From Larimichthys crocea (lineage: Eukaryota; Chordata; Actinopteri; Sciaenidae), in contig NW_020853101.1 in assembly GCF_000972845.2 (NCBI RefSeq), forward strand, positions 1 through 64,000: a stretch of 64,000 bases of DNA. Direction: 5' to 3'. A program made the position numbers and the translations under genes. The notes below the pieces were generated by a model. It was not told the DNA's origin. It saw nothing but the letters and a program-made list of their open reading frames with translations, and ran no database searches. Each line of letters starts with the position of its first letter. Position 1 is the first letter of the stretch. Below are positions 11,987 through 25,200 of the stretch, one piece after another.

Positions 11987-13556
11987 CGTTCATCTGCGTC
12001 AAGAGCTACACCAGCACCACCACCACCAGCACCACACCGGAAGTACTGTCATGTTTCACCAACATAAAAGCCCACGCTATTTAAAACTACTTGGTTTTGC
12101 AGAAAAAAAAGTTTTGCTACAATATTTTAAATAAATAATAAATAAATATTAATTTAGGGAACCCTTTTCAAGGTCGCAAATGTGACATCAGAGTGAAAAG
12201 TTTATTATTTAATGAAACATAGATTTACACCACAGCAGCATTTAGAAGACATCCATACGTTAAAAAGAACCTGAGATCAATCTAAATGAATATATTTAAA
12301 TTCAAACCTGTGCTTATTTAAATATGTACAGGGAAATTAAACATTTGCCTATAATTTAAATATATAACTGTGTTAAGAAGTTAAACTGTATAAAAGGTAG
12401 AAAGTAAAAGTAGAAATTAAATTGTTTGATAAAAATATGAAATAGAACTACAAACGGGGATCAACCACACGTGATCTATTAAAAGTGCGGTGTATTCATC
12501 TGATATGGAGGTTATCTGTGGCAATACTAAATATGCAGATGTGACATTATCACGTGAAATACTTTATATCATCAGTAAACATGTGGACATCATGTCAGTA
12601 CTGGGTTTAGCCATGATAACCTGACCTGAGGTGTCACAGATAACACACACAAAGGATGAGTTATATCTGTCGTATGTTCAGTGGCGATGCAGTTTAGGAT
12701 GTTTGAAGAAAAACTCCGCAGACACTGTCTTAGTAAATGAGAAGCAATGAGAGGCCCCTTCTCCCAAGAAGCCCCAACAGATGGCCCTTCCTGTGACCTG
12801 ATCTCTCCCTTAACAACGTTAAAGGAAACACACCGAGGGAAAAAACATCATATGGGACTTGAGATACCAGATCTTACATGACTCTTTTAACATACAATGT
12901 AATACATCATTAACATTCATTATCACACTCGACCAGTGGCGTCACTAGGCCCATTTTAGGGGGGCTTCTCAAGCCCCCCTAAATAATTTGGTGGTGTTCT
13001 ATTATTATTTTTATTTATTACATTACATATTATTATTCACAAAAAAATGCCTATTTATGCAATACAAAGTGGCCAGAATATGAGTTTAAACCAATAATCA
13101 TATAAACTGTCATTATTCACTTAAATATGATCATAAATCTCATTTCATTGGGTACGGTAGAGAGAGCCCCTTCAGTGCGTCATTATACAATCCATTCCAC
13201 TTTTTCATATAGAGAACGCCCACATCACTGAAATTCCAGTCCATGTTTTCCATACCCTGCTCACTGCCGCTTGCGTGTTTACCTCTGAAGTACACAGAGC
13301 CGAACCTCACAGCGGCAAGAGCAGAGCGCGAACGCATGGGTGAAGGATGGCCTGGTTTATGAAGATGTTGGTAAGTCTAGGGTGGTGGTTAGAGAACAGT
13401 CTTCTCCTGTATAATGTTTCCATGATGATGAGTTATGAAACACTTGCCCTCTTCATTTTGTGCAGGTATGTATGGCACCTGCAATTGTTTTTATTTGTAT
13501 TTTAGCACAATTTAACTGGTGTTGTTTAGCTGGTAAAGCAGCTGAAGGTGTATGGA

Positions 13557-13687
13557 GGCGTCATCGTCTTAGATTAATCAATTGATTGACAAAGCTTTAA
13601 TTGGTGCTCTGAAAATTTTTTCGGCGTCATCGTCTTAGATTAATCAATTGATTGACAAAGCTTTAATTGGTGCTCTGAAAAATTTTT
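13557..13687 (+). repeat. 66-bp tandem duplication inside the hAT-type element
   Basis: Two adjacent copies (13557-13622 and 13623-13687) beginning GGCGTCATCGTCTTAG differ only in the length of an A/T run at the junction. The near identity implies a recent duplication. Confidence 0.95.
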
Positions 13688-13693
13688 ACCCTC

Positions 13694-13735
13694 TAGCCCA
13701 TAGAGGAGAAAATAACTTTTCTCCTCTATGGGCTA
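13694..13735. repeat. Perfect hairpin, 19-bp arms, 4-nt loop
   Basis: The left arm TAGCCCATAGAGGAGAAAA and the right arm at 13717-13735 are exact reverse complements, separated by TAAC. It lies near the right end of the hAT-type element and is probably a subterminal structure of that element rather than a terminator or host RNA. Confidence 0.93.
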
Positions 13736-14050
13736 AGCCACCCCAGTTTCTTAAACCTAGTGACGTCCCTGCACTCGACAATGTCGTCATCCTGGCGGTT
13801 CTCTGGTACTCCTAATCAAATAACCTCAAAGTCCAGATGGACCAAACTGATAGCTAAGACACAGACAGTTATCTCAATGTAAACCATATGTATATAATAG
13901 TACTAGTATTAATATGTAACTATGCATCTATGTGTAGACCCCTCACTTCACATGCTGCAATGTTCACCGGGTGTAGATCCGTGTCATGACCTGACACAGT
14001 ATGTGTGTGTGTTTGACGCTACATCGCAGACGCGCGGCTTTTATTTTGAA

Positions 14051-14104
14051 ATGACTAAGAGGAAGTGCTGTCCTCGTTGTGTCTCGCGGTCTTTGCTGCT
14101 CTGA
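14051..14104 (+). promoter_or_regulatory. Possible upstream ORF in the snx7 leader
   Basis: An ATG at 14051 opens a 17-codon frame (MTKRKCCPRCVSRSLLL) that closes at 14104, 67 bases before the snx7 ATG and in a different frame. If transcription starts upstream of 14051, this would be a short uORF. An ETS-like AGGAAGTG motif sits just downstream of this ATG at about 14061-14067, which might instead mark the promoter. The transcription start is unknown, so this is conditional. Confidence 0.25.
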
Positions 14105-14171
14105 AACTTTGCTGAAGTTTACCTCTCAGGTCTCTCGTGAGCTCAGCTCATTGAGAAACTTTGACAGAGAC

Positions 14172-14255
14172 ATGAGCGGACAGACTGTCCCTGCAGACTT
14201 TTCGGGACATATGTTGGACCTGGACGAGGACGAGGACCTAGAGGTTTTCAGTAAG
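14172..14255 (+). CDS. snx7: snx7 coding exon 1 (start codon, acidic N-terminus)
   Basis: The exon encodes residues 1-28. The ATG at 14172 is the first in-frame ATG after an in-frame TGA at 14052-14054, so the start is well fixed. Its context, GAC-ATG-A, is acceptable. The exon ends AAG followed by GTACAG (donor at 14256), phase 0. It carries the [13 protein letters not shown] block. A CA repeat begins only about 10 bases after the donor. The 5' UTR and transcription start cannot be placed from sequence alone. Confidence 0.88.
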
Positions 14256-17200
14256 GTACAGACAAACACACACACACACACACGCTGCGTAGAAACAAGA
14301 CGAGAGCTTCAGTGTTCACTGTTTTTCATGCTACGTGGATTTGACCCTTTGACACAACAGAGCCGCTTTTACCGGACTGTAGAGGTAAACACGGTGAAGG
14401 AGTCCTGGTCCAGGTCTGTGGTCCACATCGAGACCACACACTGTCACAGGAGAGGAAGCAAACCGAATTTCCTGGATCAGCTGATGAGCTGACCTTAGGA
14501 CTGACTGTCTGTAGCTGCTCTGCGCTGTCCTGCCAAAGCCCGTTCATTGTGTGCAGCATTCAGCGTGTCTCTGCTCAGCTGCAAACATTTACACAACATT
14601 CTGAAAACCTTTCAGACCTTTGACTAATCCACAGGTCCAGGTTCAATTCGGCTTCACTCCACATCAAGAAGCAGCACTGAGTCCAGCCCAGTTTGCAGTC
14701 TAATCTCTGCTTCACCACCGCTGCTGTTATTAAGCAGTGACTGCAGAGAGAACACTTCTGAACAGATGATTGAACACTTCAGGCCCACAGCCTCAGAAGG
14801 AAGGACACGCCGTGTTGTGACATTTCTGCCAAATTCTCTGCATGCAACAGAGTAGCATTTATTCTGACTATGTCTGTTATTTCATAACAGATCATCTCAT
14901 GTCAGCTCATGTAGCACCAGGATCACTGAAAGCACTGCTTTTTGTTATGATGTCATAGTGAACTATGATTCTAATTTTGAGTATATTACTACCAAATCAT
15001 GTGCAAACATGAATCTTGGCTTCATGGTGTGAACGTGGTGCTTGAAGAGGATCAGTCTTTAGATGAGCTCTCAGACTAATGTGGAACAGAAGTGCAGCTT
15101 CATGATCAGGTGCAGTCCTCACACTCCGTCTGCCTGCACAGTCTAATGCAGTCCTGTCACTCAGTGATGATGTCTGTGATGTTCACTTTCTGTTGACACT
15201 GTCGTCGTGTTCATTCAACAGCACTAAATCTAGGGTTGCAAAATTCCAGGAATTTTCAAAGCTGGAAACTTTCCATGCGAATTACAGAAATGTATGGGAA
15301 TTAACTGGAATTAATGGGCATAAATTGGAATAAACCTGGAGTTTACAAAATTGAAGGTTGGCCCTTAACAGAGAACTTAAATATAGTTGGGGAAAATATA
15401 TTTTAGCATAACCTTGACTAAAACAACCAGATTTCATGTACGCTTGAATATCTATCTTAGTTCTGTCGTTTCGAGTCTTATGTAAAAGTTTGTAGCTCGT
15501 AGTGTCCCGCCCTCCTCTGATCCAGGATCAGTCCTGAAGGGTTGGGTCCTTTCAGCTCTGATCCCTCAGCATCTGCGCTCTCAACAGTCGGCATGGTCTT
15601 AATGTTTAACTTGGAAATGCACATGGAAATGTATTCATACAGTAGATAGCTAGCTGATGCACAAAAAGGTATAGCTAGCATCACTTCATTAATTCATCTT
15701 ATCATGATGCTAGCTTACCCCCATTTACTAAATTACCCCCAATTTCCAGCTTGTACAGGTGTAGCTAACAGCCTGTTCACTAGGTGTAGGTGCACAACAG
15801 ATGAAACAACAGAGACATGATGTGTCAAGATGTGTCGACTGTGCTACTACTGAGAGACAGCGTCAGTTAGTATGGTCATATATGGTCATTTCACTATGTT
15901 ATTTTTCTACTTCTTCTCATCATCATTATCATTAATTCTTATTATTAATATGGTTTCCAGTGAGCCTCTTATCATTTAACAGAAAAATACATCAAACAAA
16001 CAGCAGCAGGATTAAATAACAATCAGAGCAACTTTTGCAGCCTTGTGACAGTTTCAGTGTGATGGTGAGCTCTCAGTTTTCTGTCATCACTCATACTGTT
16101 GATAAGAAAGAAGAGAAAGAAGCTCTGAGGCTTTACATTTGTTATGTATGTTAGAACACAAGATTTCAGCATTGAGGCTACATTCATGATTTATACAGTC
16201 ATACTAACCAAAAAACTTCTTATTGATTATCATTAGAAAGTTTCCGGGCGTTCCCGTAACCATAGTAACTCATGGTGCCAGAGGGTAGGGAGAGAGCCGT
16301 ATACAGAGATACACTCCAGAGATGACTCTCTGTCAGACGAGTTCTCACATGTTGACTGAACTTTACTAACCGAGTCTCAAAATGACGTCACAGCTCTGTG
16401 ACGCAGTCAAAAACTGATTGATAACATTGCAGTGCGTCCATGTGTCCAAAGTCCATGCTAGCTAAGCAGCTAAACTCTGTGTTTAGGTCCCACCCCGTGT
16501 GGGTTTTTATACTGTCATTTGTCACACACACACACACACACACACGCTGTAAACAATACCATTGGCTGTAGAGTGTGACAATCTGTCAATAAAAATCAGC
16601 TGTCAGCCCACACTTTCTCTCCTTGGATCTACATTGATCTCATAAGTGGCCTCTGTGAACTCTGAATGACGGAAATCCGTTGTAACAATGTCATGTATCG
16701 CATCGTCTGTAAAACTGGACTGTGGTCAGTTTGAGTTCAGTTTTGTGTGCTTGTATCTCATATGTGACCTGTACGCCCAACAATGACTCTTACCCAGCAA
16801 GAAAGCCAGGAAGTGCAGCCTATAGTGGTGAGGAGGTAGAGCACAGTCATGTCGTCTCCAAACCACAACAGCTTCAACATTCCAGATTAAGAGACAAAGT
16901 TGTGTAGCGTGAACAGCATGGCCATCTGATGACTTATGTGATCAAGGCTTAGGAACAGATTAGTCTTAGTTTAAAGAAACCTTGTTGACTGGATGGACTG
17001 AACACCTAACCATCCACCCTAACCAGGCCAACCAGCCGACTTGTACTTTCCATATCTGCATGTCCATGAGGGTCCATTTTTTTGACATCATTACCATCCA
17101 TGTCCGCATGGTCTATCAAGTGGGCTGACTGTGGATGCAGTTCCCTAGTTTGATAATAATAACACATTTTAATTATAGAGCACTTGTACTTGTGTGTGTA

Positions 17201-19208
17201 CTTGAGGCTGTGGGACGGCTCTGAGGTAGCAGGGGGGCTGGTTATGGAGGACTTTATGAGTTTCCGGTGGACAGAGGGGGAGGTGATGTGGTAATGGGAG
17301 TGGGACTGGATGAGTACAGGGACAGGAGAGTTCTGGATGATGTGCCGTATAAAAGCTGGAGATGAGCTGTGTGTTTTTTTAGGTGGAAAAAGGTGATTAG
17401 TTGACATGGTGTTCAACGTTGCTGTCAGAGATGACTCTGAGGTTGTGACTAGAGTTGCACGATACCCACGGTATACCCGGTACCCCGCGGTGCCAAATCA
17501 TAACCGTCGCTACTATACTAGAAATTTTACACGACGGTACTACTGTGGATTACTATACTACCGGTGCCAGTCTCCGCTACATAGCGGCCGCCTCTGCTCT
17601 CCTCCCGGCTTCTCACTGCACGCTACTCCTTTGTAAACAAACCAACATGGAACCACAACCGAACTACACAGCTGCTGAATGATTGGCTGTTTGCCTGTTA
17701 CTGGTGACGTCCAGGGATATGATAGGCTGTTTCCGCACGCTGGGTCCGCCCGTCTGTTAGCTGATTGGCTGTTCGTGTGTTTCTGCCGGCAAGAACGAAC
17801 TCCGCGAAGACAGCTCCGCTTCGATAGAAACTCGCTTCCAAACAAACAACAAGCTAAAGTTCTGTCTCGCCCAGACACGAGACAACACACTCACCATGGC
17901 AGAAGCACCGGGCCCGAGCAGCGAGTCTGCCGTGCCGTCTTCGTCAGTGGCAACATTAATTTTGCTTAAAAAATAAACATTGTTGTTTCAAACTAACTTG
18001 TACAAATACATTGCAGTTTATAAAAATAATAATAATAAAAAAAGGCCGCAGTATCGCGATAATACCCGGAACCGCGATACTTTGTCTGGTATAGTATCGT
18101 GGTTACTCATTTTGGTATCGTGACAACTCTAGTTGTGACTGTGTGGGGAGTTGTGACGTTGTGATCATGTTTGCTTCATTACAGTTCAGTTTGAAAAAAA
18201 AAATTGTTTGCATCCATGATTTCATTTCATTTCACTGAGGCAGTTGGTCAGGATTGAATGAGTTGCCAGGGGTGATGGTTTGAGTAAAGATATATAGCTG
18301 GACATCATCTGCATAGCAGTGGAAGCTGAGACCATGATGGCATGTGATGAGCATGTATGAGATCTGAGTACTACAATCTCCAAATCACATCTCAGATAAC
18401 TTTTATAATATTATAATAACAACAATAATAACTTTATTTGTATAACACCTTTTAAAAACAAGGTTTACAAAGTGCTTTACAGAGCAGAGGACCCAACAGA
18501 GGGCCAAACAAGTAAAACACATTGATGACAAAGTACATTGGTGTCAGCTGGTGACCCGAGACAGCTGATATACACTGCCTGTCCAAAAAAACAAGTCACC
18601 ACCTGGACTTAACTAAGCAAATCGGTAATTGGATAATTGCTGCAGTGATGTTTCAGCTGGCAACAAGTTATTTAACCCTACCTGATGGGGAGTAGCTTCT
18701 TCTTTCTTTAACAACCATGTCTGAAGACCTGTGGTCGTGGAGAGGGTGTTAATCAGTTTCAGAGGGGTCAAATTATTGGCTTGTATCAAGCAAAGAACAC
18801 AACTAAGGAGATTTCTGAAACTATTAAAATCAGATTAATAAATGTCTAATGCATTATTAAAACCTGGAAGGATGGTGGTGAATCACCATCTTGGGCACAT
18901 CAGGGTAAGAAGAGAGGTGGATGAAGTGATGCAACCATCATGCCATATTGCCCGCCATACAAGTCTGTGGGGGCAGTTTTATGACCTGGGTTACTGCAGT
19001 TGCTCACAGTTGACTTGTGATGTGTGTGAGATTGTATTTACAGTTCATCCACTTCCTGTCAGACGTGGTGTGGGTACAATTTAAATTTAAAGCTATAGGG
19101 CTCTGCCTCCACCTTTAACACTGTTACTATAACAATTGAGTGGCTACAGACATGATCACAGCCGAAACACTGAATACACTTCTTTTTCTATGGAGTCGGA
19201 TCAGTGTC

Positions 19209-19252
<44 letters not shown>

Positions 19253-22200
19253 ACACAAAGTAAAGTCCACACATGAAAGAAGTGTGTAAATGCAGGTTCA
19301 GTAGTCTGTATATTAATGTAACAACATGCAAATATATAGAAATGTATTCTATGTGAATAAAGCTCTGGTCTGTGGAAACAGAAGTAGAAATGCTTCCTCC
19401 TTCTCAGGCTGCTGTATCCATAACAACCAGTTGATGACAGAGACATGGATGTTAGCTGTGGTTACTCTTTGCATATCATTTGCTTTATTTGTTTTTAAGA
19501 GAAATGAAAAGTGCTGCCATATTTCCATGGACGCTCTTACAGCAGACTGTGTGTGTTTGCAGTACCCAGAAAGAACAGACAGAGTGAGAGCTCCCCGCTG
19601 CATATGCATGGTCAGATGATAACCAGCTTATCTGGGGAGAGAAGTCATCACATGTTTGCTGGCATCGCTTTACAGAGCAGAGCAGCGAGGCAGTCGTCTG
19701 CTGACCTCAGCAGCTTCCCAGCTGTTAGAGAGGGCTGTCAACGAATATTCTAAATTCAAATTTATATTTGAATAAAAAACAAACAAACAAAAAAAAAACG
19801 TAGATTCGATAATATTTGAATGGGGGAAAAAAACACATCAGCAGCTGCTTTGTGAGTGGGCGCACTGCATGGCAGCTCAGGGACAGGTCACAGGAGGTCC
19901 ACTTGCACAGCGTCACTCACTGCTGAAAGTAAGACGCGACAAAACCCGTGGCAGATGCAGATGGCAGAGAGAAAAACGAGATGGCAGAAGGTTCAGAGCC
20001 CAACTCTACAGCAGAGAGTGGTTTGGAAATACTTTAGGTTTTGGTCTGTAGACGGCAAAAATGCGCAAATATAGATATTCAAATGGTTCGAACCTAAGTG
20101 TTTTTTTGTTTTTTTTTAGAGCGAATATTCAAACGTCATTTTGGAGCAATTTTGACAGCCCTACAGGTAGCACAGTTATGGCTGCTGTTTACACAAACTG
20201 GATCATTTGAATCTAAATATGACCAGTATGACCACTATGATTACTAATTTAAAGAATGGCCTGCTGCTGTAAAAGTTGACAGAGCTCTGATCCAAACATC
20301 CACACAAACATTGAAAAAATCTCTTGACCATGTGAAAGATATGCCACATCACCATCTTTCACTTTCTGATCAGCCTTAAGATGAATGGATCATGAAATGA
20401 AATTGGAAGTTCCTTTTTTAAGGAGAAAGTTAAAGTCCCAATTAAATTTTATTCATATAGAACCATATCCTAACAAAAGTTATCTCATGACACTTTTCAT
20501 ACAGAGCAGGAATAGACTGTACTCTTTATAATATTATTTACAGAGACCAAACAGTTCCACCATGAGCAAGCACTTGGTGACTTCCTTTGAACAGGCAGAA
20601 TCTCAGGCAGACCCAAACAGAGCTCATTGGTAGACAGTCATCCAGCTTGACCGGTTGAGTTAGAGAGAGACTACTTTTGGAAACTATAGGAACCACAAGG
20701 AACCCAGCATTCTGAGAGTGCAGTGTTCTAGAGGGGTAGTACGGTATTATGAGCTCTTTTAGATATGATGGTGCCTTAAATTCTATTCTAGATTTAACAG
20801 GTAGCCAATGCAAGGAAGCCAAAATGGGAGAGATATGATCTCTGATCTTGGTTCCTGTCAGAACACGTGCAGCAGCATTCTGAATTAACTGTAAAGTCCT
20901 AAGAGACTTATTAGAGCAGCCTGATAAAGAGTTACAGTAGTCCAGCCTAGAAGTAACAAATGCGTGGACTAGTTTTTCTGCATCCGCTTGAGAGACAATG
21001 CGTCTGATTTTGGTGATGTTATGTAAGTGGAAGAATGCAGTCCTCGAAATTTGTTTTATGTGGACGTTAAAGGACAGGTCCACTACACATATTACCACTG
21101 TCATTATTGTTACCATATCTCCATTACAGTTTATAGTTAGTTGATGATTTGCTGCTGCTGTGCATCTGTGTCTCTCTATCTCTATCACAGGTTCCACTGC
21201 TACTGTATTCATTTTATCATTCATTGTAATTGTACAGTATGTTTGTGTTGATTTGTTCTGTACACATCCATTGCACGTCTGTCCGTCCTGGGAGAGGGAT
21301 CCCTCCTCTGTGGCTCTTCCTGAGGTTTCTTCCACCTTTTTCCCTGTTAAAAGTGTGGTCTCTGTGCTATGATGCACTCTAAATCCTGACTGAAAATCCT
21401 CAAATAGACTATTGTTATGGAGAAAGTCACACAGCTGATTGGCTACAGCTTTCTCAAGTATCTTAGAAAGAAAGGGAAGGTTTGATATCGGTCTGTAGTT
21501 GGCTAAGACCTCTGGATCTAGAGTGGGCTTTTTAAGAAGAGGTTTAATTACAGCTACCTTAAAGGACTGTGGTACATGTCCTGATAATAAAGACAGATTA
21601 ATCATATCCAATAAAGAATTTGGTTGGGATGGGGTCTAAGAGACAGGTTGACGGCTTAGATAAAGAAATTATTAAAGTTATTTGATGAAGGTCGATGGGA
21701 GAAAAAGAGTCTAAATACATATCAGGTTTACAGCTGTTTCCAAACGTGCTGTAACACCTGATATGTATTTAGAATGCAGATCAATGCCTGTTGAGGGCAA
21801 GAGGTGATGTATTTTGTCTCTAATAGTTATAATTTTATCATTAAAGAAGCTCATGAAGTCATTGCTACTTAGACCTAAAGGAATGTGTATGAATGGTTAG
21901 CTCCTCAAACTGATAAGCAGTTGGCACCTTACATGGCAGCCAATGCCATCAGTATATGAATGTGTGTGAATGGGTGAATGAGATATGTAGTGTAAAAGAG
22001 CTTTGAGTGGTCAGAAGACTAAAAAGGAGATATATAAGTACAGTATATAAGTATATTTTCCATTTACCATATAAAAAGTGTATGGATATAGCTGTGTGTG
22101 TATAGGGAGAACCCTTAGCTACTTTCTCACGTCCAAACAGCCGACCAATCACAATGAGATGTGTGCGTGAATGTCGGAGTGTTGGTTTCAGAGACTTATA

Positions 22201-25200
22201 CAAAGGGTCAGATACACACTGTTGTAATTTTATCTTGGAAAGGTGTGAAGAGAGGAAGACACTGGCAGCTTAAAGTACAAAACTCTGTCCATGTGCCAGT
22301 TCTGCATGATTGTACTTCGGCACAGTGGTGCTTTGAGCTGGATCCCAGTGCTGTATGCTTTTTGATTTGGTGACAATGGGTAATGATGTGAGTGAACGTT
22401 TAACTGGGACACTGTGACTCCTGGAATTGTGATGTGATCAGCTGATCTCACTCTTTGCAGTAGGAACCACAAAAACACATTGTACAGTGGTGTTTCATCA
22501 GCCATCAGCCTAGGTTCATTTGGCTTGAATAGAACAGCCGTGTGATGCTGAAGAGCAGAAATCTACAGGAGCTACCATGTTTGCAGCAGCTTGACTGTTT
22601 GCCTTGACTGTCCAGGGAGAGTCTTGAAGAAGATGACAGGCTTTGAAACCAGTTTGACATAGTGGCCAATAGCAATGTCACTTCATGGCACAGTGGCCCA
22701 AAAAGACTTTTCCCAGTAGTAGCTGTAAAACATCAATGGTCCACGCTCACACCACTGTCCTAGGTGGGATTGTTGTCATGGTGATGGACAAGGTTGGCAT
22801 GACCATCTTTTCCTCTGATGAAACACAATCTTAGTCCAGGTTGAGCTTTAGGTTGTGCCTTGACTGGTATTTCAAAATATCTGCCAGAGTTCTGGAAGCA
22901 GGTTGGGGAGCTGAAGTCAAGACATCAAGTCCAGGCTAGCTTCTGTAACTCAAACAAACAATGAAGTGTGCTCCTTAGCTTTTCTAAGACAAACTAGCAT
23001 CCACTGCAGCACTTGTTATTAGAAATTAAAGCCTTCCATGATTTAAAAAAAGTGAAAGTAAATAAACAATTACTTTGTGAGCACAGAGTATAGTACAGGT
23101 CCTGTTAAAATTTAAAAGTGCTTGCAGTGATTACATCATCATGACCCTCTTCCAAATCCATAAAAAAGAGATCTGTCCTAAAGTTGAAGTCGAGTTGGGG
23201 TTTAGCCTGTGAACGTATATAGCTTATGAGGGTTTGTTAAAGTCTACTGAAAAAACATAAAGAATAATGTCAGATCTTTATAGAAAAAAAATCGTTATCT
23301 TCATCCTTATCTCGACATATGTTGTGAGCCACATGGCATACTGTTCAGATAATGTTCCAGGGTTATATTTTTAGCCATTAGCGGAGTTACAAATGTCATA
23401 GGATTTGCAATGAGATTTTCTTGAACCTGGAAGTCTCAGTTTGGCTCGATTTGATGGCCCTGATGTAAAGTCTGATGTTATCAGCAAACCAGTATCTAAC
23501 TTATGTAAATCTCATATGCCAAAGGGTTTCCAGTAACTTGGATCCATGTCAACCATGGACATGTTGTTCATCATTAAAATTCTTCAAGTAAAATTAATGC
23601 TGTCCCTGCTGATCATTGACCTTTTGGTTGCTTTGAATGTCAATCTGCCATCTTGGAATCAAATCTTATTCTCTTGTTGATCTTCCTGCTATAAATTTCT
23701 CTGTGTTAAAGACAACACCAACAGTTTCACTCTTTATTGCTGAATGTACAGTACAATCTGTCTGCAAGAGAGGGGGATGGACTAATTGGGGATTAATCCA
23801 GTCCAATTTTTTCACTGAACATATTTAGCCTCTATCAAGTTCTTACCCCACACACCATCTGGATAGGTTTGCAAATTGAAAATGCGCCCACAGGTCCCAG
23901 ATGGCTCCCAGAGTTAGTAGTCAAAGATAAACTGGGTGTATGACTGTTGAAAACTTGTGAAAGTCACACTAGTCACAGTCTTCTAGAATGATGATCATAT
24001 GCTCCTTAAATTGTATAACTTGTCCAATTGTGTCTTTCCTTGCAGCGAAAGGCAAAACGTGGTTTGTTGTTACTTCTCAGTCAACATATAGCCCAATACT
24101 ACAGGGCTGCACAATTCATCAAAATAAGATCAGTCTGGATGCAGGCCTCTACTGTATGTAATTTTTAGGTGATTATTCTGCAGTGTTGCATAAAACAAGG
24201 GGCAGGCAGAACATTGATGTAAACACCTGAAATGTGTGTGAGGAAGTACTTTGAACTTTGAAAGCTGAAACTTTAATAAATTTGTGAAGTTCATCACTGT
24301 TAGAACAACAGACTGGTGCTTAGACCGGCTATAGAGAGCGGAGTAAGAACTTGTACAGCTTGTGTTTGCTGTGAACATTACTGCGGGCTAACTGCAATGT
24401 TGTCTCTTTGGTCCAGAACACTTCACGGGCAGATGGAAGTCCCATGCCCAACTCTCCCAGCTCCATGGTCAACCAGTACAGACTGGAGGAAGATGAGGAG
24501 GAGCAGCAGGATGCCAACACCAAAGACCTCTTTATCAGCGTTGATAACCCAGAGAGCCACGTGACTGCCATCGAAACCTTCATCATGTACAGGGTCGTGA
24601 CCAGGGTAAGGAGGTCTTACTGTGTGTGTCTGTCAGAGAACTTTCTGGACTTCTGAAATGATTCATATCTCTGCTGACATTTTGGTAAACAGCACATGAT
24701 CAGCAGAGATGCATATTATCTTGTTGAAAGATGCCACACTGGCAGAAACTGAATGTGTGACTGACCTTGATGCAATCAGTACATCAACAAGTAGAGCACA
24801 TGCTGTCTGTGCTGTCCCTGAAACCAAGGACCCCTCTATGTTGGCAACAAGGAAGTCGCAGCTTTGCAGCACTGATGATTCTGTCACAAACAACCATTTT
24901 GGCAGAAATAAAGGAACATTTTGATTGGCCTCAGATATCGTGCAGATTCATCCCCCACCACTCAGTGTGACGTCCATGTGACAAAAAAACTATTCTGGGC
25001 TCTGTAAGATGCTGACAGCTGAGTCACACAAGTAGTTTACCAACATTTACATACAGTCTGCTATGCAGATGTCAGATATTGGTCATAATCATAATCATAA
25101 ATGTGGGCTCAGGTGTGTGGATCATTACTAGGTGTAGGTGGTAACACTCTGAGGGTCCAGGCTGAAGCTTCGTGGTGTGGTGTGTTTCTCTCTCCAGACA

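Larger units (their letters stand above)
6725..12925. other. Intergenic region upstream of snx7; no gene seen
   Basis: No protein-family match was seen on either strand. Contents that can be named: a LINE 3'-end-like piece (6928-6985), a possible solo LTR (about 7010-7490), CA repeats near 8444-8460 and 8660-8690, a short C run near 9260, and a dispersed fish repeat at about 11272-11640 followed by the 11861-11986 repeat. Most other sequence looks single-copy. Confidence 0.55.
12934..13771. mobile_element. hAT-type non-autonomous element with 8-bp target duplication
   Basis: The 838-bp element begins CAGTGGCGTCACTAGG and ends CCTAGTGACGTCCCTG, an imperfect terminal inverted repeat. It is flanked by an exact 8-bp duplication CACTCGAC (12926-12933 and 13772-13779), which is the hAT signature. 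No transposase frame is present. It contains a 66-bp tandem duplication and a 19-bp-arm hairpin, listed separately. It lies about 400 bp upstream of the snx7 start codon. Confidence 0.9.
14256..24416 (+). other. snx7 intron 1 (10.2 kb)
   Basis: The intron runs from donor GTACAG to acceptor TTTGGTCCAG. It contains repeat R1 copy 2, a LINE fragment split by a hAT-type element (17150-18372), a Tc1/mariner piece (18571-19010), a CA repeat (19211-19248), another hAT-like element (19731-20163) and the chimeric LINE A copy 2 (20522-21893). Between 21930 and 22080 is a common fish repeat ending AAAAGGAGATATATAAGTACAG. The remainder, about 22100-24400, shows nothing recognisable. Confidence 0.85.

Noticed and set aside
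11650..12084. 144-codon open frame on the + strand
   Set aside because: It overlaps dispersed repeats (including R1) and has no family resemblance.
13694..13735. Hairpin considered as a microRNA precursor
   Set aside because: Arms of only 19 bp, a 4-nt loop, and a location inside a transposon's subterminal region make that unlikely.
24316..24586. Alternative frames over snx7 exon 2
   Set aside because: These are shadows of the exon; only the frame giving the PX start is conserved.
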